64,000 nucleotides of DNA from an uncultured Treponema sp. (GCA_937894335.1 CALCRU010000046.1:14591-78590); one strand, 5' to 3'; counted from the first letter of the stretch, positions 44,915 to 53,777 are shown. Numbers and translations are program-made. The notes: generated from the letters alone by a model not told the origin.

Positions 44915-45214
44915 ATGGAAACAAAACTTCTAATCTTTGGAATTCTCTTTATAGTTGTGGGAATTCTCTTTATAACAGTGTCTGTCATACTCAGAGTAAG
45001 AGAAGGAAATCCGCATAAAAAAGTGATGGGTGTTTTTCCGTCAGCATTTTTAATTATGGGATGCATAACCGTTACCCTGGGCGGTCTTACAATTGTGTTC
45101 CGAAACGAACTGACTAAAAAAGTTGCGGCGGTTGGAGCCATAGTGTATCTTATCATGCTAATCATAATGCAGGTGATACTTGTTACGCAGGCAAAGACGG
45201 ATTCTTCAAAATGA
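44915..45214 (+). CDS. Small membrane protein of unknown function
   Basis: I chose ATG 44915 (METKLLIFG; 99 residues) over the upstream 44891 because the -10 box lies between them. Three hydrophobic helices are visible, about residues 4-24, 37-57 and 67-90, separated by short basic loops; the last residues are polar. No family is recognised. The stop overlaps the next start codon (ATGA at 45211), so it is co-translated with the pseudouridine synthase. Confidence 0.65.
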   Translation: METKLLIFGILFIVVGILFITVSVILRVREGNPHKKVMGVFPSAFLIMGCITVTLGGLTIVFRNELTKKVAAVGAIVYLIMLIIMQVILVTQAKTDSSK

Positions 45215-46107
45215 ACGCTCCCATTCATCATGTAAAGGCAAGCACCCAGTACAAGCGGGAGCACAAGGCTGACTACGGTAAGGAAAAAATAGAAGTGCTC
45301 TATCAGGATGATGATGTTGCTGTAATCTGCAAACCTACAGGACTTCTTTCTGTTCCTTATCCTGGAAGCAAGTCACGGACGGCACTAGAACTTGTGGAAA
45401 AGCTTACCAGAAAAAAGGCATACACTGTGCATCGTCTTGACCGGGACACAAGCGGAGTTATGGTTTTTGCACTAACTGAATCCGCACAAAAAAAACTGAT
45501 GGCTACATGGCATAAGGCAGTAACTGAACGACGCTATCATGCTGTTGCGGAAAATCCCCGTGACAAAAAAAAGCAGCTTCCCGACGAAGGAATTATTGAT
45601 GACCCTCTTGCACAGAATGCTTACCATGTGGGTTATGTTCCCCATGACGAAAACGACAGGGCAAAAACTGTTGCCGCAAAAACTCATTACAAAATTCTTG
45701 TGCGCGGGAAAACTCATTCCCTGTTTGAACTGGAACTTGATACCGGTAAGAAAAATCAAATAAGGGCGCATCTTGCTTCAAAGGGATATCCTCTTGGTGG
45801 AGACGAAAACTACAGGGCACATACCGATCCCTTTCACAGGCTAATGCTTCATGCAAGAACGCTTGCCTTTAAGCATCCTGCTACGGGAAAAATCCTGCGC
45901 TTTGAAGTTCCTGAACCTAAGGAGTGGGAAGCCTATGTAAGGCAGGGTGACGAAAATCCTTTAACACCTATCTGGTTTAATAAAGTTTCCCATGCAGACG
46001 GACGCGGACAGAAGGCACCTTTGCCAAAAGAAAAAATTCGGCTTTCTGCAAAACAGAAGAGTCACATGGATTTTATTTCTCAGGGTAAGTTTCGCTCAGG
46101 GCGCTGA
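45211..46107 (+). CDS. RluA family pseudouridine synthase
   Basis: This 298-residue enzyme carries the RluA catalytic motif HRLDRDTSG with the active Asp77. Also present are VAVICKPTGLLSVPYPG at the start of the fold, GKKNQIRAHLASKGYPLGGD near 182 and HRLMLHARTLAFKHP near 205. It isomerises uridine to pseudouridine in rRNA or tRNA; the exact target is not readable. There is no S4 domain; the basic C-terminal tail (RGQKAPLPKEKIRLSAKQKS) may bind RNA. The 3' end overlaps the convergent nnr gene by 35 bases. Confidence 0.92.
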   Translation: MNAPIHHVKASTQYKREHKADYGKEKIEVLYQDDDVAVICKPTGLLSVPYPGSKSRTALELVEKLTRKKAYTVHRLDRDTSGVMVFALTESAQKKLMATWHKAVTERRYHAVAENPRDKKKQLPDEGIIDDPLAQNAYHVGYVPHDENDRAKTVAAKTHYKILVRGKTHSLFELELDTGKKNQIRAHLASKGYPLGGDENYRAHTDPFHRLMLHARTLAFKHPATGKILRFEVPEPKEWEAYVRQGDENPLTPIWFNKVSHADGRGQKAPLPKEKIRLSAKQKSHMDFISQGKFRSGR

Positions 46108-47563
46108 CGGCATCAATCAACTTGAAAGGCGTAAGAGAATAGTCAGGCTGTACAAGACGGGAGGCAAGAGCGTGGGCAAGGGACGCATTTTTTGCAGCGG
46201 TAAGGGCTTCCTGCTTTTGTGCAAGGAGAGCCGCTGTAAGTCCGGTAAGGACATCTCCGCTTCCTGCTTTGCCTAGTGAAGGCGAACCTTTGTCGTTTAC
46301 AAAAATAAGGATGTCACCTTTTTCTTTTTTGCATGCAACAAGAACATTTGCACCCTTAAGCACAAGTACCACATTTGGAAACTCGCTACAGAATTTTCTT
46401 ACTAGGTCAAAGCGCTGTTGGGCAACTTCATTTACAGAGTAGTCTCCCAGTCCGCAGACAGAAAGCAGTGCTGAAAATTCTTTGGGATGGGGAGTGATGA
46501 CGGTTCCTCCTGCTGACGAAATCCGACTGTGCAGAAAACGGGAAGTAAGTTTTGTGTAGCATATGTCCGCATCAAGTACGCAAGAAAGTTCAGGCCTTGC
46601 TTCAAGAAACGCATAAATTTTTTTTATTCTGTCTTCATCATGCCCCAGTCCCATGCCCAGTGCAATCGTGCTCGTGTTTTGTGGAAATTCACCAGACTGC
46701 ATTATTTCGTAAGGAACTGAATTTATATTTCCCTGTTCAGAAGGAGAAACAATCGTAACAAGTCCTGCTCCAAACTGCAAAGCGGCACTGGCGGCAATTA
46801 CTGCTGCCCCAGGCTTTTCTCCTGCAAGACATGCCACATGGCCAAAACTTCCCTTGTTTACATTCTGCATTTTTCTGTGGGGAAGTGACAGGTCTTTTTC
46901 TTCCAGCAAAAGGGCATCTGGTTTTTGGGAACAGGTTTCAAAAAGAGTGCGGCTTACACCCAGGTCTTTTACGGTAAGCCTTCCAGCAAAATCTTTTGCC
47001 GCATCAGAAAAAAGACATGTCTTAAGGGAACCCATGCAGACCGTTGTATCTGAGCGGAATGTTTCTCCGTTTATGCTTCCGTCAAGGGCAAGTCCTGAAG
47101 GAACATCGCAAGCAATTTTGTAGGCCCTGCATTTATTCAGCATGCGGACAAGGGCTGCACACTCCTCATCAAGAGAACCGTGGAATCCCGTTCCAAAGAT
47201 GCAGTCTACAAAAATGCATTCTTCGTTTTTGGGTAAGGCGCTCTCTTTAAACTCCTTAAGGCTTAGGGCTGGGACTTTGCATTTTTTTGCCCGCTCACAC
47301 TGGAGTCTGCAAAGTTCGCTTTTGGGAGTGGCCACAGTTATGGTTCTTACCTCTCGCAGACAAGAAAGTCTTCGTGCCAGAGCGTAACCGTCAGCACCGT
47401 TGTTGCCTCCTCCGCAGAAAATAAAAACATGGTGACAGTCTTTTTGCAGGACGGCTTCTTCCAAACCAACGGCAGCGTTTTCCATCATGCACTCTTCTGA
47501 AAGCGAGTAGTTTGTTCGGCATTCCGAATCCAGAATGCGTGTGTCGTAAAAAATGTTCTGCAT
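46073..47563 (-). CDS. nnr: Bifunctional NAD(P)H-hydrate epimerase / ADP-dependent dehydratase
   Basis: I chose ATG 47563 (MQNIFYDTR; 496 residues). The frame is open for a further 131 codons upstream, but that part is antisense to the 47613 gene. The N-terminal YjeF domain has the GGGNNGADGYALARRL motif and SGLALDG. The C-terminal ribokinase-like domain has GSFGHVACLAGEKPGAA, VLDADICYTKL, ITPHPKEFSALL and the ATP/ADP-site GKAGSGDVLTGLTAALLAQ. Together they repair hydrated NADH and NADPH in the cytosol. Many bacteria carry this as one fused protein, as here. Confidence 0.94.
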   Translation of the reverse strand: MQNIFYDTRILDSECRTNYSLSEECMMENAAVGLEEAVLQKDCHHVFIFCGGGNNGADGYALARRLSCLREVRTITVATPKSELCRLQCERAKKCKVPALSLKEFKESALPKNEECIFVDCIFGTGFHGSLDEECAALVRMLNKCRAYKIACDVPSGLALDGSINGETFRSDTTVCMGSLKTCLFSDAAKDFAGRLTVKDLGVSRTLFETCSQKPDALLLEEKDLSLPHRKMQNVNKGSFGHVACLAGEKPGAAVIAASAALQFGAGLVTIVSPSEQGNINSVPYEIMQSGEFPQNTSTIALGMGLGHDEDRIKKIYAFLEARPELSCVLDADICYTKLTSRFLHSRISSAGGTVITPHPKEFSALLSVCGLGDYSVNEVAQQRFDLVRKFCSEFPNVVLVLKGANVLVACKKEKGDILIFVNDKGSPSLGKAGSGDVLTGLTAALLAQKQEALTAAKNASLAHALASRLVQPDYSLTPFKLIDAVSALSETYPEK

Positions 47564-47577
47564 TAGGAAAATGATAA

Positions 47578-47606
47578 TTGTCTTTACAGCAAAATTCAAG
47601 TATATT
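47578..47606 (+). promoter_or_regulatory. Promoter of the 47613 operon, leaderless type
   Basis: TTGTCT at 47578-47583, exactly 17 bases, then TATATT at 47601-47606. ATG 47613 begins six bases later, at the expected transcription start. No Shine-Dalgarno sequence is visible. Confidence 0.55.
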
Positions 47607-47612
47607 ATCTGT

Positions 47613-48617
47613 ATGCTATTTAGGAAAAGGAAGACTGCAAAAAAACATCTCTTTGTAAATGTACTAATGAGTGCGCTTTTTTTGGCATGCATTGCCGTTG
47701 TAATTGGAGCAAGCGTCTTTTTGTTTTCCCATACAACTCCAGTTCTTGGAATAATTCTTTCTTCCGTGCTAAGCGCTTTTTTTATGATACCGGCAGTGCT
47801 GTATCTTATTCCATTTTTCAGGTCTATGCATGAAGAAGCAGAAACGGCAAAGGACTTAAAGATTGCACAGCAGCAACAGGAAATAGAACAGTTTGCCAGC
47901 CGCGAAGAAGCATATAGGCATAAGCTTAAACTTTTGCAAAATCTTACATTCAACATGGAAACATATAAGGATGTTTTTAAAATCTGCTTTAGGGACTATC
48001 AGCAGACAAGTACAATCAAGCAGAGAGAAAAATTTAACGAGGCCGATTACACCAATTCATTAAAAAAACTTTTGGGGCAGGAATCAAAAAATTACGATGA
48101 AATTCTTTCAATTATGGACTGCCTCATAAGCTATCAGCGTGGCGTAGATTTGCAAAGCATAAAAATTGCAAAGATAAATGACGACACTGTTGTGGTCTCT
48201 GGAATTACACCTGAGTATACCACCGCTCCCCGTTTTGAATACAGAGAATTTTTTAGCGAGTATCGTCATGTTAAGTTGGACAAAAACGGCGACACAAGGC
48301 ACATTACTGTAGAAACCGATGGAGATTCGGCACGGACTCTTGCTTCCAAACAAAATGAATACAAGGCTATGTTTGAAGATTCGTTTATGAGCGGACACGA
48401 GCAGGATTCTGATGCAGAAGAAATAATAAAACGCGCTCAGGATTTTATAAAGATAATTCTCCAGTCCATTTACAAACATGTAGAATTTGATGATGCACAA
48501 CTTGCACAAAATGCTGTTCCGCTTTTAGACTATCTGCATAATGAAACTGCACTGTACACAAAACGCCTTAATGCCATTCAGCAGGAAAACAAAGAGGAAG
48601 ACAAAAGTGAGCAGTGA
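47613..48617 (+). CDS. Membrane protein with coiled coil, unknown function
   Basis: I chose ATG 47613 (MLFRKRKTAKK; 334 residues). Two membrane helices lie at about 13-38 and 45-68, followed by a Gln/Glu-rich coiled coil (AETAKDLKIAQQQQEIEQF). A soluble domain of about 230 residues ends in a helix and a charged tail. The domain is not recognised. It is the first gene of an operon in which every junction overlaps, leading into a YkgJ protein, PepF and an MFS transporter. Confidence 0.65.
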   Translation: MLFRKRKTAKKHLFVNVLMSALFLACIAVVIGASVFLFSHTTPVLGIILSSVLSAFFMIPAVLYLIPFFRSMHEEAETAKDLKIAQQQQEIEQFASREEAYRHKLKLLQNLTFNMETYKDVFKICFRDYQQTSTIKQREKFNEADYTNSLKKLLGQESKNYDEILSIMDCLISYQRGVDLQSIKIAKINDDTVVVSGITPEYTTAPRFEYREFFSEYRHVKLDKNGDTRHITVETDGDSARTLASKQNEYKAMFEDSFMSGHEQDSDAEEIIKRAQDFIKIILQSIYKHVEFDDAQLAQNAVPLLDYLHNETALYTKRLNAIQQENKEEDKSEQ

Positions 48618-49065
48618 GCCATTTTACAAGGACGGACTTTGCTTTTCTTGCACCCAGTGCTCCCACTGCTGCAAGGATGAGCCAGGAGTAGTCCTTCTTT
48701 CCAAAGATGATTTAAAACTTCTTGCGGACTGGGCAGATCTTACTCCTGAACAGTTTGAACTTGTCTACTGCCGCTGGGTGGAATTTGAAGACGGAAACGA
48801 ATATCTTTCGCTTAGGGAAAAAAGCAACTACGACTGCATCTTTTGGGAAAACGGCGGATGTTTGGCATACAGTGCTCGACCTGTTCAGTGCAGAACATAT
48901 CCCTTCTGGACTCATGTGCTTAAAGATGAGGAAACCTGGAACAAAAGGGGAAAAGAATGTCCCGGAATAAATCACGGTGCGCATCACACAAAAGAAGAAA
49001 TAGAAGAACAGCTGAATCAATATAAAAAAAGAAACGCAATACACCGCGTGTGGAGGATAAGATGA
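48607..49065 (+). CDS. YkgJ family cysteine cluster protein
   Basis: I chose GTG 48607, preceded by GAGGAAG and overlapping the upstream stop by 11 bases; 152 residues. The family's N-terminal cysteine cluster is CFSCTQCSHCCKDEPG (Cys12, 15, 18, 21 and 22). Further conserved parts are CIFWENGGCLAYSARPVQCRTYPFW near residue 77 (ends given) and a late KECPGI. These cysteines are expected to hold a zinc or iron-sulphur centre; the biochemical role of the family is unknown. It overlaps the PepF start by four bases. Confidence 0.92.
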   Translation: MSSEPFYKDGLCFSCTQCSHCCKDEPGVVLLSKDDLKLLADWADLTPEQFELVYCRWVEFEDGNEYLSLREKSNYDCIFWENGGCLAYSARPVQCRTYPFWTHVLKDEETWNKRGKECPGINHGAHHTKEEIEEQLNQYKKRNAIHRVWRIR

Positions 49066-50879
49066 AAGAAGAAATTCCTGTATGGAATCTTGATACCTTG
49101 TTTAAAGACATAAAACGCTCGGAATATAAAAAGGCACTGGAAGATTATGAGTCATGTATGAATGGAATTGACAGTCTTCTTTCTGCGGCGCAAAAACTTT
49201 CTGAACAAGTTGGCGAACAGTTTGACTTTGAAAAATGGTTGGACTCCTTTCTTACGGAATATAACAGGGAAATGCATTTTGCAAAAACACTTGGCGCCTA
49301 TGCATACATAATTTATTCAACTGATACGATAAATCCCGACTTTCTTAACAACATGACTGCAGTAGACAAAATGAGCATACGGGTAAGTCAGCAGCAGATA
49401 GCATTCAGCCGGCTTCTTGCTCTGCATAAAGACAAACTGGAATCATTTTATAAAAATAATCCTCAGTATGAAGAATATAAATTTCTACTGAATGAAATTA
49501 TTGAAGATACAAAACATCAGATGTCACCAGAAGAAGAAAAACTTGCATCAGACATGAATCAGACAGGTGGTTCTGCATGGGGCATGCTTCAGGAGCAGAT
49601 AATTTCAAATCTTCAGAATAAAAACGGAAAGACATTCAACGAAATACGAAACGATGCATACGATGCAAATCCGGCGGTAAGAAAAGAAGCATGGCAGACA
49701 GAGCTTGAACTTCTTTCGCAAAACAGAATTGCAATTGCGGCGGCCCTTAACAACCTTAAGGGACAGACTCTGCTTCTTAACAGGCGGCGCAACTGGAACA
49801 CAGCTTTAGACCGAGCGCTTTTTGCAAGCCGATTAAGCAGGGCTTCCTTGGATTCTCTTATTGGTGCAATAGAAGATTCACTTCCCATGTGGAGGACATA
49901 TTTTACAGCAAAGGCTTCCTATTTGAGAAAGACAGGTGCTACAAAAAGTGAAACTGCTGGAACAAAAGAAAATCCTGGAATTGCATTTTACGATTTGTTT
50001 GCACCTCTTGGAACAATGCAGAAGGAATGGACTTTTTCTGAAGCAAGGGAATATATTCTAAAGGAGTACTATTCCTTTTCAAAGGATATGGGCGACTTTG
50101 CAGAAAAAGCCTTTGCCAGCGGATGGATTGATGCAAAAGTTCGGACTGGAAAAGTGGGTGGCGCTTACGATGAAGATTTTCCCATGGGGCATCAGAGTAG
50201 AATTCTTTCAAACTTTACGGGTGCATTCAGCGACATAATAACACTTGCTCACGAACTGGGACATGCTTATCATTTTTCATGCATGAAGGAAAAGCCAGCA
50301 CTATTTTTTGATTACCCCATGACGCTTGCAGAAACAGCTAGCACTTTTGCAGAGACAATCGTAAAGCAAGACATGATTGCAAATTCTTCTGCCTCAGACA
50401 AACTCCAGATTTTAGATTTGGATCTTCAGGATGCTTCTCAGGTTTTGGTGGACATACTGTGCAGATTTTATTTTGAACGCAGCGTGTTTGAAGAAAGAAA
50501 CGAAACTGAACTTACCGCAGATGACTTCTGTCGCCTAATGAAAGATGCTCAGGAAAAATCATACGGCTCAGGATTAAACAGCGAAAGACACGAATACATG
50601 TGGGCGGTAAAGTCTCACTATTACAGTACTGATTTAGACTTCTACAACTTTCCATATGCTTTTGGCCAGCTGTTTGCAGCATCACTTTACATGCAGAGCA
50701 GAAAGGAAGGTGCCTCTTTTGCAAAGACATACAGCACGCTACTGTCTCACACAGGTAGCATGAGTTGTGAAGACCTGTGCCGTCTTGCAGGATTTGACAT
50801 TAGCAAAAAAGAATTCTGGAAGAAGGGAATAGACATGTATGCAAAAGAAATTGAAACATTTTGCGAGGTAACAAAGTGA
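49062..50879 (+). CDS. pepF: M3 family oligoendopeptidase F
   Basis: I chose ATG 49062, inside ATGA of the upstream stop and behind GGAGG; the GTG at 49050 is part of that ribosome site. The 605-residue zinc metallopeptidase has the HELGH motif at 397-401 (AHELGHAYHF). The third zinc ligand is expected in the following LAETASTFAET helix near 425. It degrades oligopeptides of about 7-17 residues in the cytosol. Co-translation with an MFS transporter suggests uptake or export linked to peptide breakdown, which is inference. Confidence 0.95.
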   Translation: MKEEIPVWNLDTLFKDIKRSEYKKALEDYESCMNGIDSLLSAAQKLSEQVGEQFDFEKWLDSFLTEYNREMHFAKTLGAYAYIIYSTDTINPDFLNNMTAVDKMSIRVSQQQIAFSRLLALHKDKLESFYKNNPQYEEYKFLLNEIIEDTKHQMSPEEEKLASDMNQTGGSAWGMLQEQIISNLQNKNGKTFNEIRNDAYDANPAVRKEAWQTELELLSQNRIAIAAALNNLKGQTLLLNRRRNWNTALDRALFASRLSRASLDSLIGAIEDSLPMWRTYFTAKASYLRKTGATKSETAGTKENPGIAFYDLFAPLGTMQKEWTFSEAREYILKEYYSFSKDMGDFAEKAFASGWIDAKVRTGKVGGAYDEDFPMGHQSRILSNFTGAFSDIITLAHELGHAYHFSCMKEKPALFFDYPMTLAETASTFAETIVKQDMIANSSASDKLQILDLDLQDASQVLVDILCRFYFERSVFEERNETELTADDFCRLMKDAQEKSYGSGLNSERHEYMWAVKSHYYSTDLDFYNFPYAFGQLFAASLYMQSRKEGASFAKTYSTLLSHTGSMSCEDLCRLAGFDISKKEFWKKGIDMYAKEIETFCEVTK

Positions 50880-52063
50880 TAACCCTGCTTCTTGCCGTAA
50901 TCTATCTTGCATTCATAAGTCTTGGACTTCCCGACTCTCTGCTTGGTTCTGCATGGCCAGTTATGTATGGTGCGTTTGAAGTACCAGTTGCCTATGCAGG
51001 AATTGTAAGCATGATTATTTCTGGTGGAACAATTATTTCAAGTCTGTTCAGCAGTAAGGTCATCAATAAATTTAGTACGGGGCCTGTCACTTTTGTTTCT
51101 GTAGCAATGACTGCACTTGCTCTTTTTGGATTTTCTTTTTCAATTCAGTTCTGGCAAATCTGCCTGTGGGGAATTCCCTACGGACTTGGAGCGGGTAGTG
51201 TTGATGCGGCCCTTAATAATTATGTTGCCCTTCACTTTAAATCTAGACACATGAGTTTTCTTCACTGCTTTTGGGGAATAGGTGCGACGGTTGGACCTGC
51301 CATTATGGGACTTTGCCTTACCCATAATTTTTCTTGGAACACTGGCTACAGAACAATAGGAATGATTCAGGTTGTGCTTACGGTTTTTATTGCCCTTTCA
51401 CTTCCCCTTTGGAAAAAGGTAAAGCCAGTTGCGTCAGTTGGTTCAAATGATGCGGAAATAAAATCTGTGGGCATGGTGACGGCTTTAAGGCACAAGGGTG
51501 TAATTGCAGCGCTCATAACTTTTTTCTGCTACTGTTCTTTAGAAAGCACTACAGGTCTATGGGCATCAAGTTATCTTGTTTTAAAGCGAGGAGTTGATGC
51601 ACAGACGGCGGCACATTTTGCTTCTCTTTTTTATCTTGGAATTACATTGGGACGGGGACTGTCTGGATTTGTTTCTGAAAAACTTGGAGACAATAAAATG
51701 GTATGGATTGGAGTTGGAATTATTTTTGCAGGACTTGCTGTTTTGATTGCACCCCTTCCTACACCCTTTGCCCTTGCGGCTCTAGTTACAGTCGGATTTG
51801 GATGCGCTCCAATTTATCCCAGCCTGATTCACGCTACACCTTTTTTATTTGGTGCAGAATACTCGCAGACTGTAATTGGAATGCAGATGGCCTGTGCCTA
51901 TACTGGAACCACATTCATACCGCCTTTGTTCGGACTAATTTCTCTCAGTTTGGGAATAAGCGTTTATCCGTTCTTCCTGCTTGTGTTTGCGGTGCTTCTT
52001 TTGTCAATGCGGATTTTTACGCTGCGGCCATTCGGTGAAGCTCAACGGCAAGAGAAGATGTAA
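50876..52063 (+). CDS. Major facilitator superfamily transporter
   Basis: I chose GTG 50876, which overlaps the pepF stop as GTGA and has GAGGT seven bases upstream; an in-frame TTG at 50861 is less likely. The 395 residues hold about twelve helices. The first helix reads VIYLAFISLGLPDSLLGSAWP, a form seen in the FucP-like/YfkF subgroup, and the loop LHFKSRHMSFLHCFWGIGATVGP near 125 (ends given) is likewise typical. The substrate is unknown. The last 47 bases overlap the convergent FHIPEP-domain gene. Confidence 0.88.
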   Translation: MITLLLAVIYLAFISLGLPDSLLGSAWPVMYGAFEVPVAYAGIVSMIISGGTIISSLFSSKVINKFSTGPVTFVSVAMTALALFGFSFSIQFWQICLWGIPYGLGAGSVDAALNNYVALHFKSRHMSFLHCFWGIGATVGPAIMGLCLTHNFSWNTGYRTIGMIQVVLTVFIALSLPLWKKVKPVASVGSNDAEIKSVGMVTALRHKGVIAALITFFCYCSLESTTGLWASSYLVLKRGVDAQTAAHFASLFYLGITLGRGLSGFVSEKLGDNKMVWIGVGIIFAGLAVLIAPLPTPFALAALVTVGFGCAPIYPSLIHATPFLFGAEYSQTVIGMQMACAYTGTTFIPPLFGLISLSLGISVYPFFLLVFAVLLLSMRIFTLRPFGEAQRQEKM

Positions 52064-52343
52064 GTTCCTCAATGACGATAGCCTTAGATGCAACAGTTCT
52101 GTGAACAACTTCGTTTCCGTCTACAACTATTGTGTAGTCGTTTGGTTCCAAATGAATGTCGTCCTGTATTCTGATTTTGGGTAGTGTCGTACCAGTTTCG
52201 TTTTCTATTTCTTTGCGGATGGTTTTTATTCGTTCAAGTATTCCGTCGCTTGATGAGACTATAAAAAACGGAACAAGGCCGAATCCAACAATAAGCTTTA
52301 CGCGGTCAACGGGATTTTCATCCCCTACATTCTGTTCGCCCAT
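52017..52343 (-). CDS. Stand-alone FHIPEP (FlhA/SctV) cytoplasmic mini-domain protein
   Basis: I chose ATG 52343 with GGGAGG eight bases upstream; 108 residues. It matches the first subdomain of the FlhA/SctV cytoplasmic region: VKLIVGFGLVPFF (FlhA: LELGYGLIPLVD), ILERIKTIRKEIENETGTTLP and KIRIQDDIHLEPNDYTIVVDG (FlhA: PPIRIRDNLQLPPNEYRIKI). There are no membrane helices and no remaining FlhA subdomains. The last 30 residues (VVHRTVASKAIVIEELTSSL) continue in the same vein and then stop. It is a soluble homologue of part of the export gate. The role is unknown. Confidence 0.8.
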   Translation of the reverse strand: MGEQNVGDENPVDRVKLIVGFGLVPFFIVSSSDGILERIKTIRKEIENETGTTLPKIRIQDDIHLEPNDYTIVVDGNEVVHRTVASKAIVIEELTSSLAVELHRMAAA

Positions 52344-52402
52344 ATTGTTTCCTCCCACATGCATATAGTAACAGAAAAAAAAAGAGTATGCAAGCAAATT
52401 AA

Positions 52403-52431
52403 TTGCAGTAAATTTTTGCCAGTGATATAAT
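52403..52431 (+). promoter_or_regulatory. Promoter of the mini-DUF554 gene
   Basis: TTGCAG at 52403-52408, a 17-base spacer and an extended -10 TGATATAAT ending at 52431. The leader before ATG 52450 would be about 12 bases, with no clear Shine-Dalgarno sequence. Confidence 0.6.
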
Positions 52432-52449
52432 GCTTGTGGCTGGTAGAAT

Positions 52450-52743
52450 ATGATTGGACTTGGAACAATAATAAACAGTGCGGCAATAATAGGCGGCGGT
52501 TTGGTTGGTCTGATTGCAGGACGGTTTTTAAAGGAAAGTATTCAGAAAATTATAATTATTGCAATCGGACTTAGTGTCGTGGCAATGAATAATCTTTCTC
52601 TCGTAGGTTCAGTCCTGATTTTGTGCGTAGGTGTTAACATCATTGCAGATGGCAAATTCAAAATAAAAGTTGCAAACCTTCTTCCCTCACTGATTTTTGT
52701 CGTTACCGCCGCCTTTATTCCCCTAAGCCTTTTCCAAGGGTGA
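52450..52743 (+). CDS. Half-size DUF554-like membrane protein
   Basis: These 97 residues have three or four membrane helices. The first 45 residues match the start of DUF554 (IINSAAIIGGGLVGLIAGRFLKE, then IIIIAIGLSVVAM). The rest matches the end of full-length DUF554 (VLILCVGVNIIADGKFKIKVANLLPSLIF). The middle of the usual protein of about 230 residues is missing. There is no frameshift, and the promoter and start look sound, so it may be a real short form rather than a remnant. The function of DUF554 is unknown. Confidence 0.75.
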   Translation: MIGLGTIINSAAIIGGGLVGLIAGRFLKESIQKIIIIAIGLSVVAMNNLSLVGSVLILCVGVNIIADGKFKIKVANLLPSLIFVVTAAFIPLSLFQG

Positions 52744-52841
52744 CTCCAGTTCTGCAACCAAAAGGGTGGCCTTTGAATCTTCTAGGGAAATTGAAATAAA
52801 AATCTTTTACGGCTTCTGTCGTAAGACAATTATAACACAGT

Positions 52842-53633
52842 TCACCCTATAGTGCAAAGTTTTCCCCTAAGCACATATCCTATCTTCTCGTAGCAGGCGT
52901 TAGAGGCTGTGTAGTCGGCATCAGTGTAGAGCATGGGCAGGTAGCCAGACTGGGTGACGGTTTTTGTTACTTGATAGACTAGGTTTTCGGCATAGTGATG
53001 ACGGCGGTGTTCAGGGCGGGTAAAGACCAAGCCTATGTCTGCAAGGTTTTCGTTGGGGCTAAAGTTGCAACTGGCTACATTTTTCCCTTGTGCGTTTTTC
53101 CAGAAGTATGTATCTCTGTTTTTGATTGCCCTTTCTGCATCCTCAAGATATTCCTTTCGTTCTTTCTGGTCAAAGCCTATTTCTTGCTTCATCAATTCCA
53201 TGAACTCTGCAAGTTCTTCTTTTTCTTCTGGTGTACACAGGGCAAATGTTCCGTCTGTAGGTGTAGGGGAATCTATAAGTTTGGGACAGTCGTAGGCAAA
53301 CATGTTTGTTAAGATGGAGATTTTCTTTTCTTCCAACTTGGCGCGCTTAATAAAATAATCTGCCAGTTCATATTTTAAATTGATGCGGTGCTTTCCGTCT
53401 AAGAATCCGGTTTCTTTTGCAAGACTGTATGCTCTTTCCATTTCGTCAGAGTCAGCATTGTCGGCTGTCCAAATCCATGCGGGAAAGGGATTTCCAGAAA
53501 AGCAGATTATGAGCCGCTTGTGGTCAGTCAAAATCAGTTGGCATTCGCCTTTTAGTATTCGACTTAAAATAAAAAAAGTGTATCTGTTGTTTTGTAAAAG
53601 TGCAAAGTCGCGTTCGTCTGCAAATGAATCCAT
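52842..53633 (-). CDS. GNAT family N-acetyltransferase
   Basis: I chose ATG 53633, preceded by GGAGG at seven bases; 263 residues. Upstream the frame runs into the initiator tRNA gene, which rules out the longer start. The C-terminal acetyl-CoA fold is seen in NVASCNFSPNENLADIGLVFTRPEHRRHHYAENLVYQV (ends and core only) and YTDADYTASNACYEKIGY near 240, the usual GNAT beta4-alpha3 and alpha4 signatures. The N-terminal 120 residues are a separate domain seen in two-part GNAT proteins. It transfers acetyl to an unknown amine. Confidence 0.88.
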   Translation of the reverse strand: MDSFADERDFALLQNNRYTFFILSRILKGECQLILTDHKRLIICFSGNPFPAWIWTADNADSDEMERAYSLAKETGFLDGKHRINLKYELADYFIKRAKLEEKKISILTNMFAYDCPKLIDSPTPTDGTFALCTPEEKEELAEFMELMKQEIGFDQKERKEYLEDAERAIKNRDTYFWKNAQGKNVASCNFSPNENLADIGLVFTRPEHRRHHYAENLVYQVTKTVTQSGYLPMLYTDADYTASNACYEKIGYVLRGKLCTIG

Positions 53634-53704
53634 GATAAGCCTCCTGCTCTGTTTAAAACAAAAAAGGCAAGTCTTATTGCTAAGATTTGCCTCTTGGTTG
53701 AATA

Positions 53705-53777
53705 TAGCTGGGGTTGGACTTGAACCAACGGCCTCCGGGTTATGAGCCCGACGAGCTGCCAACTGCTCTACCCAGCG
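53705..53777 (-). tRNA. Initiator tRNA-fMet (CAT)
   Basis: The cloverleaf is complete: acceptor CGCTGGG/CCCAGCT, D arm GAGC/GCTC, anticodon arm TCGGG-CTCATAA-CCCGG, T arm GTTGG-TTCAAGT-CCAAC, discriminator A. It carries the marks of an initiator: unpaired bases at 1:72, three G-C pairs next to the anticodon loop, and A11:U24. CCA is not encoded. Confidence 0.95.

Noticed and set aside
47564..47956. 131-codon upstream extension of the NAD(P)HX repair gene
   Set aside because: It is antisense to the 47613 membrane protein, and the YjeF domain starts right at ATG 47563.
53634..53762. N-terminal extension of the GNAT gene
   Set aside because: The extra codons read through the initiator tRNA gene; ATG 53633 has a strong ribosome site.
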